A stretch of 64,000 bases of DNA from positions 12,042,520 to 12,106,519 of the forward strand of contig OZ018409.1 in assembly GCA_963969595.1 (NCBI GenBank), read 5' to 3'. This stretch comes from Neckera pumila (lineage: Eukaryota > Streptophyta > Bryopsida > Hypnales > Neckeraceae). Below the pieces are notes generated by a model. That model was not told where the DNA came from and did no database searches. It worked only from the letters and a program-made list of their open reading frames with translations. How positions within the stretch are numbered: position 1 is the first letter of the stretch; each line of letters begins with the position of its first letter. The position numbers were made by a program, and so were the translations under genes. Positions 34,751 through 46,977 of this stretch are shown one piece after another.

Positions 34751-37700
34751 GAAAACGATTAGCTTCTGCTCACAGCCACAAGCAGAAGCATCATCATGCC
34801 TTAGCTAAAGAAGTAGAATGGGAAGGATTTAGAAGGGAATTTATGACTACACCACTTGTCTCGGTACATGCAATAATTAACCAAACAGATGTTGCTGATG
34901 CACTTATTGACAGTGGATGTTTATGTTATTCCCTTGTGAGTTCTCGTTTTGCTAGGAAAGCTAAGCTTGAGCGCCTTTATATCCGGCCTTGATTGATTCA
35001 GGGGATTGATGGAAAAGATGTTTCAGTGCAAGTGTGCAATAGGTTGCAAAATTTTGGTTTGATATTAGCGGGCATAAGGAATTTGGGTTTGCATATAAAT
35101 TCCAAGACACCATGGGCCATGATTTAATTCTTAGAAGAGGGTGGATGAATAGGAATGACGTCCAATTTGCTCCAGCAAAGAAGTCGTTATACATTCACAG
35201 CTTAGGAATTAGGGTAAGGAGCCAGGATTGCCAATTGCATGTTGGTAGCTGCTCGGCTTGGGACAACAACAGGAAATTGGATCTTTGGTTGCAGGAGATA
35301 AGTGCCCAAGCCTTTCTTGGATATTTACGAAAGAGCCAAGCCGGATCAGTGAAGTTTTTTACAGCCTCTATGGCCGACATTGAAAAGGCAATCGCTCTGA
35401 GGAAGTCAGTCAACCCTAAGGAGCAACTCCTAGAGCAGTACTAGCACCGTCTAGCATTATTCGACTCTTCCAAAGCTGATGAGCTTCCACCGCTGCAAGG
35501 ACTAGGGATTGATTATAAAATCAGCTTAGAGACGAAGGACGGAAAAGAGGTTGACTGTCCCTGGGGCCCTCTTTACAATATGTCAAGAGGGAAATTGTTG
35601 GTGCTTCATTGGGAGCTCACATTGTTATTGAACAGAGGATTCATACGTATAAGTCACTCATCAGCTGCTGCGCCTGTTTTATTTGTCAAAAAGCCTGGTA
35701 GAGGATTGCAACTTTGTGTTGACTATCGAGCCTTGAACAAGATCACGAAGAAAGATCAATACCCTTTGCTGCTTATCCACAAGACAATAACACAAATCAA
35801 CAAGGTTCATTGGTTTATGAAGCTTGATGTCACCACTACTTTTCACAAAATTAGGATTGCAGAGGGAGATGAACAGAAAACAGGGTTTCGCACTCGTTTT
35901 GGGTTATATGAGTGATTAGTGACTCCTTTTGGAGTGGCAAATTCTTCTAGTACTTTTCAGCAATACATCAATTGGACATTGCAAGAGTATTTGGATGAAT
36001 TTTATTTTGCTTATCTTGATGATGTTTTTATTTATTCATTTGGGTCCCTTCATGATCATTGTATAAATGTGCTAGGAAAGCTGCAAGAAGCTGGGTTATA
36101 TTTGGATATCATGAAGTGTGAGTTTGAGGTCAAATCAACAAAATATTTAGGGTTTATTATTGAAGCTGGCAAAGGAGTAAGGATGGATCCTGAGAAGGTC
36201 AATGCTATTGAGAACTGGCAAGCTCCTACAACAGAGCAAGGAGTTCGGAGCTTCCTTAGATTTGCAAACTATTATAGACAATTTATACAACACTTTTCTA
36301 ACATTGCAGCCCTTTAACATACCTAACAAAGAATGTGAGTTGGAGATGGGTTGAAGGTGAACAAGTAGCCTTTGAACAAGTTAAGAAGATGTTTATTTCT
36401 GAACCTGTGTTGGTCTAGTTTGACCCGGATAAGGAGACAATGCTAGGAACAGACTCGTCCGGGTATGTTGTTGGCGGCGTGCTCTCATAGACGACCACAC
36501 AGGTCTTCTACGCTCATGTGCTTACTTCTCAAAGAAAAATAATCCTCATGAGTGTAATTATGAGATACATGACAAGGAGTTGTTAGCAATTATACGTTGT
36601 CTTTAGGAATGGGATGTAGAATTGCAATTGGTGAAGAAGTTATTGTTATGAATGATCATAAAAACTTAGAGTACTTTACGCGACTTCACGTGTTGAATGA
36701 AGACAAATGCGATGGTCACAGCTATTAGGTCGTAACAATCTTGAGATTGTATACCGGCTTGGAAAAGACAACGGACAAGCGGACGCATTATCATGACGAG
36801 AACAAGATCAGCTCGATAGTGAAAATGACCTGCGCCTTCACCACCAATACATGCGGCTCTTGAAGCTGAATACGGTGTCGAACACCAAACTAGATGACAA
36901 CAACGAGTCTCCAATCATCACTATAGATATACAAGGAGCCCAACTGGTCGCTGCATCTTATGGATATTGAAGGATGGAAGCAGCAGCAGACGATGACTAG
37001 GATCAAAGCCAGAACACCATCATTGGCAAAGCCAGGCACAAAATCAAGCATATGTAGGAGGATGCTGTCTTGCAGGATCACGAATATCAGGAGCTAATCA
37101 GAAGCATTCGAAACGGCGACCAATGCTTCCCAGCTCACTTGAAAATCAAAGCCTCTATCACCAAATGTTTGCTGGATGTTGATGGAGCCTTGCATTAACA
37201 AAGCTGCAGATGTGTCCCAAATGCCAAACCTCTGTAAACCAAGCTCATACACAATATCCACACATTGTTAGCAACTGGCCATCCAGGCCGTCAGGTAGCA
37301 TTTAAGTTATTGATGAGGGTTACTTTTGTCTAGGGATGTCATCAAATGTTTGTTGTTATTTGTGCAACTACAATGCTTGCTGATGGAGTAAACCTTGACG
37401 TGATGGATTACGTAGGTTCTTAAAACCATTGCCAATCTCGGAGTGTATATGGAAAGAGTTGTCTATGGATTTTATTGAGGGACTCCCAAAAAACAACGGG
37501 GACCACTACAAGAAAAACGTGTCCTATGCAACCAACTAAAGAATGACTACATGTCCTAAATGACTGCTAAACGACTACAACTCTGTAATTGCATAGGCAG
37601 CCCCATGTGTAGAAGTCCTTAGTCAATGTGGAGTCATTGATTGAGGTCATGGATGAGTACTATGGTAAGGAAGACGGATGTGACTGTTCATCCGCCACTT

Positions 37701-37864
37701 TTTGGTTAGCAGAGCACTAGACAGAGTGACGTGGACGTCATGAATCTGGAATGGAAGTCAACGTAGTTGTAATTGAGTTGTAGAGCGACTAGATGCCTAC
37801 TGTCTTGTTTCCAAAAATGACTAAAGTATAATTGTGCCTCCGGCTATTGCTCAATTTAAAAACA

Positions 37865-38550
37865 GAATGAAAACTAATGAAGCTAGAGCTATTTGCACTT
37901 TTTCCCTTTTAATTTCCTATATTGTACTTCCTGGATAATATTCGGACTAAATACATTATGGATGAGTAATGGAAAATGAAATGAAACTAAGGTGAAGATA
38001 TTTGCAGTTTTATAATTTAAATTTATTTATTTATTTGGTTCAATTAATGTACTTTAATTCTTTATTTTATATTTTTCAGATTGAATAAATTCATTATGGA
38101 AGATCGTAGTGACGGAAATAAAAATGAAAACTAAGTGAAGGCTAACTGCATTCTTTTTTCTTTTAATTGCATAATTTTTTCATACTTCTCTCATATTTAT
38201 CGGAATGAATACAATATGGAGAGGTAATTAATGAAAATAAAATAAATACTATGTCTGAGATGTTTGCACTTATTGTATTTAGTTTAATTTTATATTTTTT
38301 TCATATACTTCTTTTTTATTGCTCGCATCTGTATTCAGTTTGTAGTAGTAATGAAAACATAAATGTAAAAAAAAGATAAGGTCTATGCATGCATGCAGTT
38401 CTAAATTAAATTTCTTCTAATTAATTCCATATTTTTTTTCCGCTTCTTGCATGCTTGTCAAACTATATACATTTTGGCGGAGTAATGAAAAATAAAATAG
38501 AAACTAAGTGAAACATATTTGCACCTCATTTTTTTGACTTTCAAATTTTT
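37865..38550. repeat. Minisatellite of about 115-bp units inside the CACTA element
   Basis: About six diverged units can be followed. Each carries 'atgaaaa.taaaatgaaaac', then 'aagtgaagatatttgca', a T-rich stretch, and 'aatacattatgga.gagtaa'. No coding potential. Confidence 0.65.
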
Positions 38551-39023
38551 CCAAAACGGGTTTCATATTTCAAGAGGAAGATAAAGTCCAAGGAAGCAAG
38601 GGTATGAACTAGTTGCCTACAATGATTGCTAACTAATCAATGACTGCCAAACAACTTGTTGTAGTCATTGTGGACAACAATGACTACTACAATCATGGAC
38701 GACATTACTCGGAAATGATTGCAAAGCCCAAGTGTGAACTACAATACTTAGGCAATCATTTCCAATCCATTTAGCAAATTTGTCTATGACTTTTGATTTG
38801 GATCTCAAAATGTAAAATGAATTTTTGGAAATGAAAGTGAGATTGATTTCCTAACTTTTATTAGTTCAAATTTTTTTGGAAAAAATTAATCTACTACACC
38901 TCAATGAGGTCTAAAATATTATTTGTGACACAATTTTTGCATTTTACATATCCCACATTGTTTGTTTTGCCTACTACTACCCCACTTGTATAAAAGGCTT
39001 ATCATTTCATCACTTCATACTTA

Positions 39024-39477
39024 TCCACTAAGGTAAGGCAGCCCATTGTGGTCAAATGACCCATGGGGGACACACAATGACCCCATTGTGGTTTTTCTGA
39101 CCACAATCAACATCTTACGTAACTTCACTGGAGTAATTAGTGACCCTATTAGGAACATGCAATAATTTCAGTGTAAGTCATTGTAGGAAGTGACTTTTTA
39201 TGGCCATCTACATAAAAAAAATTGTCTCCTTTAGAAGAGGTAGGTGAGCATTATGGATACACTTGCAGTTGGTTTTGGGGTAGTCTGTCGACTTCTTTGA
39301 GCTGAACACTTGAGAAATTCATAGCTAATTCATACTCTGTCTGAAAATTATGATTTCAATTGCCTTCACAAATTCTCATACTTGTCTTCACATGGTAAAA
39401 AAACTGAAAAACTTTGGTGATGGGATGATGGCAGACTCCTAATTCTGACCACAATGGGCTGCTTTACCTTAAGTGGA
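39024..39477. mobile_element. MITE nested in the CACTA element
   Basis: Left end ATCCACTAAGGTAAGGCAGC, then CCATTGTGGTCA. The inverse of the right end reads ATCCACTTAAGGTAAAGCAGC, then CCATTGTGGTCA. Terminal repeats of about 32 bp bound a 450-bp non-coding interior. A degenerate 'gtattgtat.tggt' tandem stretch follows at 39508-39600. Confidence 0.75.
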
Positions 39478-41202
39478 TTTGGATGTCAGACAAGACATAT
39501 AAACCAAATATGGTGTATATTGTATGATGTATTGTATATGGTGTATTGTATTTGGTATATTGTATATGATGTATTATGTTTGGTATGTGGTGTATTGGTA
39601 TGAAACTTTGAATGTACTCATATGTGTATCACTTAAAAATGACAAGGCAATCTTGAAAGTACCACCTACAAATGACAATATAATAATTGGACATGTGTAA
39701 AAGCGTCATTCGTGCATTGAAGATAAAACTGCAACAATAACTAAAGAATGACTAGACATGTGTCACCCTTGCATTGGTCAACACAACTCCCTTACAACAA
39801 TAGAATGACTACATAATGACTCACTCAGAGGTCCACGTCAGTAGCAATGGACCAAATTTTTCAAAAAATGGGCAGCTGCCCGACTTTTCCAACAAAAATT
39901 GTCCCTAAACCTAAATGCCACGTAGACCATATCATCCTTTCTTCATCCAAGTCCAAATTTGTTGGTGATATAAAACCTGTAGTCATTTATATAGAGGACT
40001 CATCCACAATGACTGTGGTGGCCAAAAGATGGAAATAGTCATAGTTGTCCACAATGACTACAAACGCAGTCATAAAAGCAGTCATAGAATGCTGATATTC
40101 TTGTAGTGAACACAATTTTAATGGCGATTATCAATCGTTTGAGCAAGGACATTGCATTGACTCCTTTACAAGATATGGATGTTAGCACAGTTGTCTAGGC
40201 TTTTATCACACATGTAGTAGCACACCATTGGATACCTGATGCCATAGATTTTCGATCGGGGTACTCAGTTCCTAAGCGCCATGTAAGGACGATTATGTGA
40301 AATCTTAAAGATTAACCAACGGTTGTCCACAGTGTTCCACCCTCAGATTTATGGATCAACGGAGAGAATGAATAGCACAATCTTACTTGCAGCCATACAT
40401 TGATTGGAGCCAAAAAAAATTTGCAACCTTGTGCTCGATGGCACAAATTGCGATACAGAGACAAGATGCGACATCAACAAGAATCATCCCATTCCTTTTA
40501 TAGTATGGTTATCATATTGACCCTTTTCAGCTCAAAGTTCCCCATGGACTAGATGACCAAGTAAGCGGTCACGTTAAAACTAAATGAGCTAAAGCGATAG
40601 TGGACAAGCTCCGTAAGACAATTGAATTGGCACAAGTGGCCATGGCCAAAGCACAATAAGAGCAAGCAAGGCAAGCTAACCGCCATTGACAAGAAGATAT
40701 ACGTTACCGGATTGGTGTTAAGGTATGGCTTTGGCTAGGTTGGCAATTTTCAACAGGACGTGAAAATAAAAAGCTTGATTGAAAAGTTGTCATGTATGTA
40801 GTCACCGAAGTCATTGATGAATATTCGGTCTGCCTCAACACCCCCGTTGGACCATACAATGTCTTCCATGTTGATGGGATTTGCCTTGCTGCTATCAACC
40901 CCCTTCCCAGCCAAGTGATAGACAATGTGCATCCGTTGCCCATTCCAATCGATGGCTAGGACGAGTATCATGTTGAAGAGATTCTCTCGGAAAAATGACG
41001 TCAACGTGGCCGTGGCCGTAAGAAGTTCTTTGAGGTCAAGTGGGCCGCATATGCCCTCTCGTTCTGGGAGCCTACTGAAAACTTTCAAGATACAGAGGCC
41101 TTAGATTGTTGGGAAGCCTACTCAGCTTCCTTCTGTAATACGATAGGTGAATTCCCTCCAACTTCCCGTCACGGTGAAGCCATGACCTAAGGAGGGGCAT
41201 AA

Positions 41203-41512
41203 TATAATGAGTTGGCACTCAAGAATTTGATCTCAGTGATGACCTTCGATTACTACTTGATCATCTGCCTCTTCCAATCTTGTCCTTCCATGTATGGAAG
41301 CGGAAGCACCAGAGGAAGTACTAGAGTAACCCGAGTGCCTCCTAAAATTAGCCGCAAGATTGTAGTTTTGCTAACTTTAACCTTGCTAACTTTAGCCTTG
41401 CTAATTTCAGCCTTGGCGTAGCATACTAAAATTAGAGCACACATGCTTAGCTCTTCATCAGATTCATTTCCATAATTTAGTATCATGTGCTCTCAGAGCT
41501 TACTCCCTTACA
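41203..41512 (+). repeat. 3' LTR of the gypsy element
   Basis: 310 bp, from TATAATGAGTTGGC to CTCCCTTACA. Relative to the 5' LTR it has an extra 'aggaagtact' block and a small tandem expansion of 'ccttgctaactttag'. It is preceded by the polypurine tract. Confidence 0.85.
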
Positions 41513-42067
41513 AGAAGTTGCAAAAAAACATATTTAAAGCTGAACCTCCTTCTACTAAAATGCTTTTCAGTCACTCATATGTTTTTGGATTGATATGGAA
41601 TTTTAGCCACACAAACTAGACTTGTATGCGCAATTTTTCCAAAAATATTTATTGGAAACAAACATTGTATGAAGAAGAAACAAGCTATGGAAGTTCAATG
41701 CAATCCAAATTTTATTGAAAATAAACATTGGATGAAGGAGATACAAGCCCCCAAAGTTGCAACCATCAATAGCAGTTTGGTGAACTCAACTTGAACTCTG
41801 TAACTTTGATTGTCTTACAAGAAAACAGTAAATCCTTAATTCATTTGAAAATTGTACTACACAAACTAGAAAGAGAGCACAAATTTTCCAACATTTTTTT
41901 ATTGAATTTGGACATCAAATGCAAAATTTACAACAATTTGAATTGGACTTGAAACTTTGTTAGGCCTTTTTGGAGCCCTTTGGGCGTTGAGGGGTTAAAT
42001 TAATGCATATGTTTTGTGGGACAATGAGATTCTTCTGCTGGACCAAAATACATTGGTACCAAATCAA

Positions 42068-42268
42068 ATGTTGTTGATTCACTGGACAAACGAGTGGGGC
42101 GCGAGGCAATCACCCGGCCAGTCTTCTGGCAATGGCCAATGAGGTCGTCACCTCTGCTACATGTGTCCCGTTACATGTGTAGCAGCGGCAACCTCATCGA
42201 CCTTTGCCAAAAGAATGGCCGGATGATTGCCTCTTGCCCCACCTCTCTATCCAATGAACCAACAACAT
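42068..42268. repeat. 201-bp palindrome with almost no loop
   Basis: The left arm (from 'atgttgttgattcactgg' through 'gaggcaatcacccggcc' to 'ctgctacatgtg') is mirrored by the right arm ('acatgtgtagcagcgg' through 'ggccggatgattgcctc' to 'ccaatgaaccaacaacat'). The centre is near 42168. Mismatches are scattered, about 80-85% pairing by eye. Frames crossing it are by-products of the palindrome. Confidence 0.75.
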
Positions 42269-42655
42269 CCGTCCTGCCTGCCACATGTATTGAGACTGAC
42301 TTTGCCTTGTATGAAGGACAATTTGTCATCCAAAAATCTTTTGCACATATTGTGAGTGTGGTGAAAGATGAGTGCGGTATGTTTTGTTTTGCTTACATTG
42401 CACTTTCAATTTGTCATTTTACAGTGCAAATTTATTTGTTTGTATGGCAACTCAGACCTTTGCTACCAGCTTGAGCAGAAGCGCTTGGTCTAATGATCGT
42501 CATAATTGTTAGGCTCAATAGAAGTATTTCAAAAAATTGGTTGTTTTAAATTAAAAATCAATAGGCGTTGGTTTTTAGGATTATGTGCACTTGACTTTCA
42601 TAACTCGGACACTTCCAAAATAGCCGTATTATTGGACATGACCATACGGGCGTAA

Positions 42656-43078
42656 GAGCATCCCCACTCCAGGCATGGCCAAATGGCACGGCCAGGGAGC
42701 ACTTAGAGTGTCATTTGACCAAGCCCGGCCCATGTGCCCCACGGCAACACGGGTTACGAACACAAGAAACCGGGTTTACACGGCCCCCAAGTGCTACCTC
42801 ATGAATGCCTACTCGGGGAAAGACATTCATTAATGAAAAGGTCTCTCGAAAGCAGGACGTTAAATCGTGCCATCCTTTGTGGGCCCGCCTGACGTGGCAC
42901 GCGGGGTCCAGGTCAGGCTCGGCTTGCACACCGCGGCTTGGCCGACCCACAAAGGACAGCCCGATTCTTTGGGAACGTGCGGAGGGCGCTCCCCGACGGA
43001 GGGAATGAACGACGTCCAGCGCGCCTCGACGGGACGGCTTGGGGGTTCACGAATGATGACGGTGAATTAATTGCAGGA
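42656..43078. repeat. Left terminal inverted repeat of the MULE
   Basis: 423 bp. The inner 200 bp (42868-43078, from 'catcctttgtgggcccgcc' to 'gaattaattgcagga') is very close to the inverse of 54695-54930. The outer part is more diverged between arms. Confidence 0.85.
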
Positions 43079-43711
43079 AGTCAAATGCAAGCAGACGTTT
43101 TGCATTTCCGACTGCTCCATGACATATTGCCAAAAATCAGCTCCGTCGTCCTTCCTCACGAAGTGGAGTTTCACAACTGCTGTGCTTTAGGCATTTTTCT
43201 GTTCCACTTGAAATAAAAATGATGAATGTATTTCACAACCACGATGAGCAGACCGTTGAAAATGTCGGGGATGTTCTGCATGCGGTTTTAGGTTTACTCG
43301 ATTTCTTGTATCACACCCATAACCCTGTTGGCGCCGGCAGTTTAGGGTTTCGGGGCCGCTCCTGGGTATTTGCTGGCGCTACTGTTGCCGCTTTGTCGTT
43401 TTCCTGTTTTGGCGCATGTTCGCAGTGGATTGCACACGTTCGCAGGGACTATTTTATTGTATTATCTCTTTAGGTAGGATTTAGAGCGTGTCATGCAATC
43501 CGTGCTACGCCTACTTAGATGATTGTACAGAGGAGGTATACTACATAGTCAACGTATTACACATGCTTCGCAACATCGACCTGCATGTCACGAGAGCAAC
43601 AATGCAAAACACAGCAGAATTTAGAATTCAGTGTCTCCTTCGTGTGGGTGTCCTACCATTGGAGTGCACGTCGTGTCTTCCAAATTTCATGGTACTTCCT
43701 CGGCGGCGATC

Positions 43712-46700
43712 ATGGAGTCCACCAATGACTTCGAATCATCAGCATTTGAGGAGGAGAAGCGAGAGGCAGCTGGAGCTTATGACCCGGAGCGCGAGGCGGA
43801 GCTCGTTCGAGGAATGCAGGACATGGTGCAGTACCCGAAACCGGGCCTCATCAGGTACGCTAACCTTGTTTGGATTCCGCATGAGACCACTGGCAATCGT
43901 TCCGTCGTCATCTCCGAAATTGCAACCATTCCCTGGGAACGATTAGAAGATTTTGTTGAAGGGCAGCAACAGAACCCCGAATATCCAGCTACCTTCAACC
44001 GTCACGTAAAGAAGAAAAATGCCGCAGGGTCATTAGCCAGAACACAGGCTTACTCCGCTTCCCAAATTATCCGGTAAGTGCAACTGGAAACTCTTACCCA
44101 ACGTGTCGGCTTAAGAATTAGGGTATCCAACTTGCAAGGGTGCGAAGGTTCTGTCCTGCAAGTCACCAAACAAATTCATGCAATCTGTGGCCACCTTGAC
44201 AGGGCAACATGTACACTGGCTCTCCATGATTAAGCAGGAGTAACTGTTCAAAACTTTGGTCTAGTTTCACTGATTGCCATTTGCATCCTCGTTTGCACTG
44301 ATACTGCAAATACCACTACTGCTTTGGGCCGTAGAACCACTCCGAAGTCGTGCCACAAGATGTCCAAGCAGTTTTGGACTCGTCAACCAAGAAAAGAAAG
44401 AAGGCTGCAGAGAACAGCATGGATAAACAGAGAGGCAAGAAGGTAGTTCCTGAGTATGATGTTTTTCCTACTACACAACCGAGTCAAGGAAAGTGGAAGA
44501 GAATTGGTAAGAAGCAATCCAGAACATCAATAAAACAAGGATGCTAGTGCTGCTTCTTTACCAAGCAGCTATACCAGGACCCAGAAATTTGCCAGATCAT
44601 CTACCGCCATCTCCACCATACCAACAAAGAAGGTCATGTTGTTCACGGAGTCCGGGTTCCCGGATTCAAGGACAGTCTGGGTTCTGCACTTTCAGATGAG
44701 ATGAAAAAACACCTGACGAACCTTCTCGGGAATTGGCCTGTCCCCTTCCCAGGTCATGCAATAGCATAAAATGTTTGTGAAGAACTTGGCAGCAGAGAGC
44801 GGCGAGGTTAGTAGGGACACATTCGTGCAGGCACAGGACGTCCGAAACCTCGCCAAAACAAGAGACAAAGAGCTTTGGCAGAGGCATGCCAGTGATCCCA
44901 GAAGCGTGAAGATGTGGGTTGACGAGAACCTAGACTTAGTGTTCTGCTACCGAGAACATGGCCTCCTAGATCTGAATGAAAAGAAGCAGGACGATACACC
45001 ATTCACTATAGGGATACAAACTCCATGGCAGTTGGAGGTGCTTGTGAAGTGCAGGCACAACAGCGCGCTCTCCATTGATGCCACGTTTGGCACATCCGTT
45101 ACTCGGGTGCGCCTCACTACTCTCAATCACTCCCAATTGCTTCGATTCCAGTAGACAGCTCTAATTATAATGAAGTTTCTGGGTTCTGCATCATTGCTTC
45201 CAGGGTTAAAACTCGAAAGAAGTTTTTCCCTCCACATAGAGCTAGAAGAAATAGACAATATGAGATGATCTGACAATGAGCATGGACTGCAGTACCCCTT
45301 GTACACGGTGATGGTTTTTGACGAGTGGGGAAACGAAATTCCAGTTGCATTCTTCGTCATCTCCCAGTGCCGAGAGCAAGACCTGCGGTACGTTCTCCAA
45401 GAGCTACAGAATCGAGTACTTAAAGACCATCGGTCCTGGTCTCCAACATCAATTATCGTCGACAATGCTCAAGCTGAGATAAATGTGCTCAGGTACTTCC
45501 GCCCGGTTTTAGTTATGGATACACTTTCATCTTAGGAAGAATTGTCAATGTCTACGTAGCTTCAGTCGTACTCAGCTGTACACAGCCATGTACGACAGGA
45601 CATCCTTAGATACATGTGCAGGACCACCACCTGAAACTGAAAGCACGCGGCATTTAAGTATTATGTATTTTCAGTTTAGGGTGGACTCTGGAAAATTCTT
45701 TGAGCTCAAGCGTATAACTCTTGAAAACCGGATGCCAATGTTTAAGACGATAAGGATTATGCAGGACAATTTGGCCGCACTGTGCAATTTTCCTGTGCCT
45801 CTGGCATGTTCGGAAGGCCTGGAAAGAGAATGCAGTGAAGAAAATTTCGACTATTGGAGAGCGGGCGTATGTGCTGAACGCGATTGGTGACATCATGTAC
45901 GGCAAAGGACTGCCGATGGACTGCGATCCTGTCCTCTGGGCACAGCAGGCACTTGACACCCTTTCTAAAGAACGCCCAAATGCTGCCACCTTCATGAACT
46001 ACATGAAAAAACACTGGCGAAACAAGGCAGGAATGTGGTGCGTGAGCAACCGGACGATTCCACATGCGGGACAGACCACGAATGTTGCTATCGAGTCCTA
46101 CCACGGGAACTTGAAAAGCATTTTGAAGTCCTCCCGTGAACGGTTTGATGGTAGAAGTTTAGATTGGCTCATTTTCCATCTTGTGGGAGATGTGTGCACC
46201 CATTATTGGTACGTAGTGCAGTGCAAGGTCTATGGGTTCGTGCGGAATAAGAACCAGGAGGGGATTGTTGCCACTGCAATAGTCCGGGCCAAAACCATTC
46301 CGGATTCGGCAGTGACTATCTACCCGGACGGGAAGGACATCGCGGTTGTTAGCTCCATCAACCACGCTCCCAAGGTTTGGACCATCTTCGAACCTGATTC
46401 AGAGTGGGCCCAATATAACTATCCTGTTGGACTGCAGGGCATGATCTGCAAACATACAATGAAAGTGTTCCGTCTCCTACACCCGGAGGTTTCAAATGGA
46501 CTTCTTGTCGGAGAGGCCGGTACTTCGTACGGAGTGGAGAAGGAGATTCCGTTGTCCCACTGCTTTCATCCACGTCAAGAGGCGTCCGAAACAATGTAGA
46601 ACATGTTCCCGGAGCTTGAGAACGCCACTGCCATAGATGACCGAGTACTAAAGAATTGCGCAGTAAACGTTCTGCACACTGACGCCGAGGCCGTTCAAAA

Positions 46701-46977
46701 AGCTCAGAATCCTAAGGTTACGGTGGCAAAATTGTTTGATGCTCTAGTCGACGGCACAGTGGAACACCCTCGGCTCTTTGACTTCCTCCTTGCAGACCTG
46801 AAGAACGCGAGGGGAAAGCAAATCGAACTTGTAGCCCGGGGCCTTGCTAGAGTTGAAGAGAACTCGAGCTCACGGGTTTTTGAGGGGACTCCGGGGGACA
46901 ACTCGCTGAAGAGGTACCGTAGTTTCTTGGAGTCGAAAAGCAGGAAGGCTTCACGTACGAGGACTCCTAAGAAATAA
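43712..46977 (+). pseudogene. MULE transposase with SWIM zinc finger (multi-exon, decayed)
   Basis: First exon 43712-44073 (acidic start, AYDPEREAELVRGMQDMV), donor GTAAGT. The second block, about 44335-45106, holds a Cys/His region (CCFFTKQLYQDPEICQIIYR) and PFTIGIQTPWQLEVL. Its SIDATFGTS contains the first catalytic Asp. Then 45293-45492 has YPLYTVMVFDEWGNEIPVAF and the second Asp in IIVDNAQAE. Then 45765-46977 has IFLCLWHVRKAWKENA, AIESYHGNLKSILKSSRERF and the SWIM CxH end QGMICKHTMKV. Phases match across the last two introns (phase 0, then phase 2). TAG stops interrupt at 44545-44547 and 46597-46599, and a frameshift lies near 44766. The enzyme would cut and join element ends in the nucleus. 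Confidence 0.85.

Larger units (their letters stand above)
37504..40108. mobile_element. Non-autonomous CACTA (En/Spm) element inserted in the integrase region
   Basis: Begins CACTACAAGAAAAACG and ends with the inverse, TTCTTGTAGTG (11-bp perfect terminal repeat); 2605 bp. The flanking 3-bp duplication is gac/aac. Subterminal motifs of the 'aatgactac'/'gtagtcatt' type are repeated at both ends (for example 37541-37585 and 40020-40090), as typical for CACTA transposase binding. No transposase frame, so it depends on a partner. It splits the integrase reading frame, which fixes the order of insertion: TTAA element, then gypsy, then CACTA. Confidence 0.9.
34830..41190 (+). pseudogene. pol region (protease, RT, RNase H, integrase, chromodomain) of the gypsy element
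   Basis: Protease: ALIDSGC at about 34902. Reverse transcriptase, 35580-36317: FVKKPGRGLQLCVDYRALNK, MKLDVTTTFHKIRIAEGDE and the catalytic FAYLDDVFIY. A TGA at 35913-35915 stands where Trp is expected, before LVTPFGVANSSSTFQQYI. RNase H remnants follow ([33 protein letters not shown]). Integrase begins near 37440 (SMDFIEGLPKNNG), is cut by the CACTA element at 37504, and resumes at 40109 (TILMAIINRLSKDIALTPL). The C-terminus has a GPY/F-like stretch and a chromodomain (YHVEEILSEK, KKFFEVKWAAYALSFWEPTE) near 40960-41100. Several stops are TAG or TGA at expected Gln or Trp codons. Confidence 0.85.
33197..41512 (+). mobile_element. Chromovirus-type Ty3/gypsy LTR retrotransposon, decayed, interrupted by a CACTA element
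   Basis: Two LTRs enclose gag, protease, reverse transcriptase, RNase H, integrase and a C-terminal chromodomain in gypsy order. A polypurine tract (aaggagggg, about 41190-41197) abuts the 3' LTR. The flanks are aaaag and agaag, an imperfect 5-bp duplication. Without the 2.6-kb CACTA insertion the element is about 5.7 kb. Many stops and frameshifts show it is dead. The pol sequence resembles, from memory, fungal chromoviruses more than the common plant ones. No TGG-type primer-binding site is seen after the 5' LTR. Confidence 0.9.
32834..41998. mobile_element. TTAA-bounded element E, host of the gypsy insertion
   Basis: Left end TTAA-TCCTTCAAGGCCCAAAG at 32834. The right end is 'ctttgggcgttgagggg' followed by TTAA at 41995-41998. 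Removing the gypsy element (33197-41512) leaves about 845 bp, the size of its relatives. It abuts the end of the preceding D-type element almost directly. Confidence 0.65.

Noticed and set aside
39508..39600. Repeated 'gtattgtat' stretch as a possible origin or array
   Set aside because: Simple degenerate tandem sequence inside a CACTA element; no CRISPR-like spacing and no functional signal.
42094..42474. 126-codon plus frame
   Set aside because: Crosses the 201-bp palindrome, which explains its length; no domain.
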